From Opitutaceae bacterium (lineage in GTDB: Bacteria; Verrucomicrobiota; Verrucomicrobiia; Opitutales; Opitutaceae), in contig SXZN01000110.1 in NCBI GenBank assembly GCA_005787865.1, forward strand, positions 1-6,765: a stretch of DNA of 6,765 nucleotides, in the 5' to 3' direction. Positions 5,199 to 6,765 of this stretch are shown here, one piece after another. The notes beneath the pieces were generated by a model that was given only the letters and a program-made list of their open reading frames with translations, ran no database searches and was not told where the DNA came from. The translations under genes were made by a program, and so were the position numbers. How positions within the stretch are numbered: the first letter of the stretch is position 1; each line of letters starts with the position of its first letter.

Positions 5199-6434
5199 TT
5201 AATAAAGAATCCGCGCGCGCAGGGTGCCGGGCACACTTTGCAGCTCATCAATCGCTATTTTGCCGGCGGCGGTGTCCACATCCATCACACAGTAACCAAT
5301 ATGCTCGGTTGTTTGCAGATATTGGGCGGAGATATTTACTTTATGCCGACTGAAGCGCTCGTTGATGTGCGCTAGCACCCCAGGAATATTCCGGTGGATA
5401 TGTAGCAGGCGGGTTTTACCAGTGCCCGTATGTTCGGGCAGATTAACCTCTGGAAAATTAACCGCCGTCATCGTGGACCCATTGTCTGAATAGCGGATTA
5501 ATTTTTCTGCTACCTCCGTGCCGATATTGGCCTGCGCTTCGACGGTGGAGCCACCGATGTGCGGAGTAAGAATTACGTTATCGAATTTCCGTAATGGGGA
5601 GAGGAACTCCTCGTCATTGCCCGTTGGCTCGACGGGAAAAACATCGAGGGCGGCGCCGGCGAGATGATCATGCTCCAAGGCTTCAGCGAGTGCCGGAATA
5701 TCTACGATGGTCCCGCGGGCCGCGTTGATCAAGCGGGCCCCTTTTTTCATTAGGGCCAGCTGAGCGCGCCCGATGAGATTTTTAGTGGCGGCTGTTTCGG
5801 GCACGTGCAGCGAGACGATATCGCTTTCGGCCAGTAGGCGGGCGAGTTTTGGGACCGGGCGGGCATTTCCCAGCGGAAGTTTACCGACAATATCATAATA
5901 CAGCACCCGCATCCCGAGATGTTCAGCGAGCACTCCCAGTTGGGTGCCGATATGGCCGTAGCCGACAATGCCGAGCGTCTTGCCCCGCACTTCCACGCTA
6001 CCCTCGGCGCTCTTGGTCCAACCGCCGCGATGGACCAGCGCATTTTTTTCGGGAATGCCGCGCAAGAGCATAATGATTTCCCCGAGGACCAATTCGGCAA
6101 CGCTCCGGGTATTAGAGTAAGGGGCGTTAAAGACGGGGATGCCGCGTTTAGCGGTGGCGGCGAGATCGACTTGATTTGTGCCGATGCAAAAACAGCCGAT
6201 GGCGGTAAGTTTAGGCGCGGCGGCGAGAATTTCATCAGTTAATTCGGTCCGCGAGCGAATGCCGAGAAAGTGCACGTCCTTGAGGGCGGCTTTGAGCGCA
6301 TCGTCGGTCAGCGATTTTGGCAGGTTACGGACTGCCGTGTAACCAGCTTGGGTCAGCGCCGTCGTGGCCTGAGCATGGACGCCTTCTAAAAAAAGAAATT
6401 TAATGTGCCGTTTATCAAAAGAGAGCTTTTGCAT
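5199..6434 (-). CDS. serA: D-3-phosphoglycerate dehydrogenase with ACT domain
   Basis: SerA oxidises 3-phosphoglycerate to 3-phosphohydroxypyruvate with NAD, the committed step of serine synthesis. The 411-residue product is of the short E. coli type (410 residues) and is closely similar to it along its whole length. The substrate domain holds IGCFCIGTNQVDL (79-91) and FNAPYSNTRSVAELV (102-116). The Rossmann fold has GIVGYGHIGTQLG (155-167) with the NAD-ribose aspartate at D181. Catalytic residues are R240 (INAARGT), E269 (FPVEP) and H292 (LTPHIGGST). The C-terminal ACT domain (about 342-411) keeps the serine-contact positions H347, N349 and N367 that correspond to those behind feedback inhibition in E. 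coli, so serine inhibition is expected. The ATG at 6432-6434 matches the family N-terminus; upstream GGCGG is a weak ribosome site. It converges with the glutaredoxin gene on a shared terminator and diverges from the DUF5069 gene. No lesion is seen. Confidence 0.97.
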   Translation of the reverse strand: MQKLSFDKRHIKFLFLEGVHAQATTALTQAGYTAVRNLPKSLTDDALKAALKDVHFLGIRSRTELTDEILAAAPKLTAIGCFCIGTNQVDLAATAKRGIPVFNAPYSNTRSVAELVLGEIIMLLRGIPEKNALVHRGGWTKSAEGSVEVRGKTLGIVGYGHIGTQLGVLAEHLGMRVLYYDIVGKLPLGNARPVPKLARLLAESDIVSLHVPETAATKNLIGRAQLALMKKGARLINAARGTIVDIPALAEALEHDHLAGAALDVFPVEPTGNDEEFLSPLRKFDNVILTPHIGGSTVEAQANIGTEVAEKLIRYSDNGSTMTAVNFPEVNLPEHTGTGKTRLLHIHRNIPGVLAHINERFSRHKVNISAQYLQTTEHIGYCVMDVDTAAGKIAIDELQSVPGTLRARILY

Positions 6435-6446
6435 GCTGCCGCCACT

Positions 6447-6464
6447 TTTACTTTATTTAGTAAA
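6447..6464. promoter_or_regulatory. Inverted repeat TTTACT-N6-AGTAAA before serA
   Basis: A perfect 6-bp inverted repeat, TTTACT-TTATTT-AGTAAA, in an AT-rich patch within otherwise GC-rich DNA, beginning 13 bases upstream of the serA ATG and inside the divergent spacer. It could be an operator for serA and/or the DUF5069 gene, or overlap the serA promoter; no named regulator is recognised. Confidence 0.35.
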
Positions 6465-6480
6465 CGAGCAAGTCTGGGCT

Positions 6481-6497
6481 CCGCGCGTGAGGCGCGG
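6481..6497. repeat. Short GC-rich hairpin in the serA / DUF5069 spacer
   Basis: CCGCGC (6481-6486) and GCGCGG (6492-6497) form a perfect 6-bp stem around GTGAG. There is no T-run on either side, so it is not a terminator. It may be part of the DUF5069 leader or a binding site, or chance in GC-rich DNA. Confidence 0.25.
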
Positions 6498-6536
6498 CTT
6501 GCCACGGAGGCTCCTCTGCATTCGATTGTGGTCGCC

Positions 6537-6765
6537 ATGTTATCCCCACCCATTCCTGGCTCTTCCGGAGAAGTGTTGCGTAGTTTGCCGTCGGCTTATC
6601 AGCCGCATGCGGCGACTGGGCTCCTGCATTTGCCCCGCTTTCTCGCCAAGTGTAAGTATATCAAAGAGCATGGCGCTCTGCCGGCGAGTTATGCGAAAAA
6701 TTTTAAACGGGGAATGGATCGCTTCCTCTGCTTGCATCTGGGGATCGATCCGGCCGCCGTGGAAA
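6537..6765 (+). CDS. DUF5069 domain protein, N-terminal part, runs off the right edge
   Basis: The frame from the ATG at 6537 stays open to the window edge (76 codons). LLHLPRFLAKCKYIKEHGAL (29-48) followed by PASYAKNFKRGMDRFLCLHL (49-68) and GIDPAAV (69-75) matches the DUF5069 pattern of a GG(L/Y)VxLxRxLDKxR segment, then G-LPAdYhxNlgkGfDgrcxxFLGvdyeal. These are small soluble proteins, usually about 140-170 residues, with no assigned function that I can name. The start is uncertain: GGAGG at 6506-6510 is too far from the ATG (26 bases), while the in-frame GTG at 6528 is 17 bases from it and the CTG at 6516 is 5. The conserved region begins well after all of them, so this does not affect the assignment. 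It is divergent from serA with about 100 bases between starts. Confidence 0.8.
   Translation, partial: MLSPPIPGSSGEVLRSLPSAYQPHAATGLLHLPRFLAKCKYIKEHGALPASYAKNFKRGMDRFLCLHLGIDPAAVE

Noticed and set aside
5750..6242. Overlapping frames within serA on both strands
   Set aside because: serA is full length and conserved throughout; these are shifted or antisense readings of it.
1..6765. Mobile element, CRISPR array, tRNA/rRNA or phage-defence system
   Set aside because: No transposase, integrase, terminal repeats, repeat-spacer pattern, cloverleaf or defence-type domains seen; the gene content is housekeeping and conserved genes.

Overview
The window reads as ordinary chromosomal DNA of a free-living bacterium. 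The best guess is Verrucomicrobiota (perhaps an Opitutae relative). This rests on the overall gene mix: a CGWS glutaredoxin-like protein, a DUF5069 protein, DUF2891, and a RecA with a charged N-terminal extension. It is an inference from remembered family patterns, not a search. Base composition is even and moderately GC-rich. I see no integrase, transposase, CRISPR array, rRNA or tRNA.

Layout from left to right. The minus strand carries the N-terminal 217 codons of mnmE (running off the left edge), an SRPBCC-fold protein, a secreted Sel1-repeat protein and recA. Sel1 starts only 8 bases after the recA stop, so those two are almost certainly one transcript. Upstream of recA there is a weak promoter candidate, a small terminator hairpin, and the decayed remains of a DUF486/DMT-family membrane protein gene (in-frame TAG, a one-base frameshift, missing N-terminus). 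The remnant directly abuts the stop codon of an intact DUF2891 gene, also on the minus strand. A divergent 78-base gap leads to a plus-strand CGWS glutaredoxin-like gene that ends in a strong hairpin-T terminator. That terminator is shared head-on with serA (minus strand, full length, with an ACT domain). Past serA a short divergent spacer with two inverted repeats leads into a plus-strand DUF5069 gene cut by the right edge.

Functionally this is a set of housekeeping genes: tRNA wobble-uridine modification (MnmE), recombination and DNA repair (RecA), serine biosynthesis (SerA) and thiol redox or Fe-S related chemistry (Grx). With them are several conserved but poorly characterised proteins (SRPBCC, Sel1, DUF2891, DUF5069). 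They do not look like parts of one pathway. I found no convincing new multi-gene system. The points most worth a second look are the DUF486 pseudogene and its junction, the recA-Sel1 coupling, the unusual active-site surroundings of the glutaredoxin, and the inverted repeat just upstream of serA. Shine-Dalgarno signals are weak or absent before most starts.
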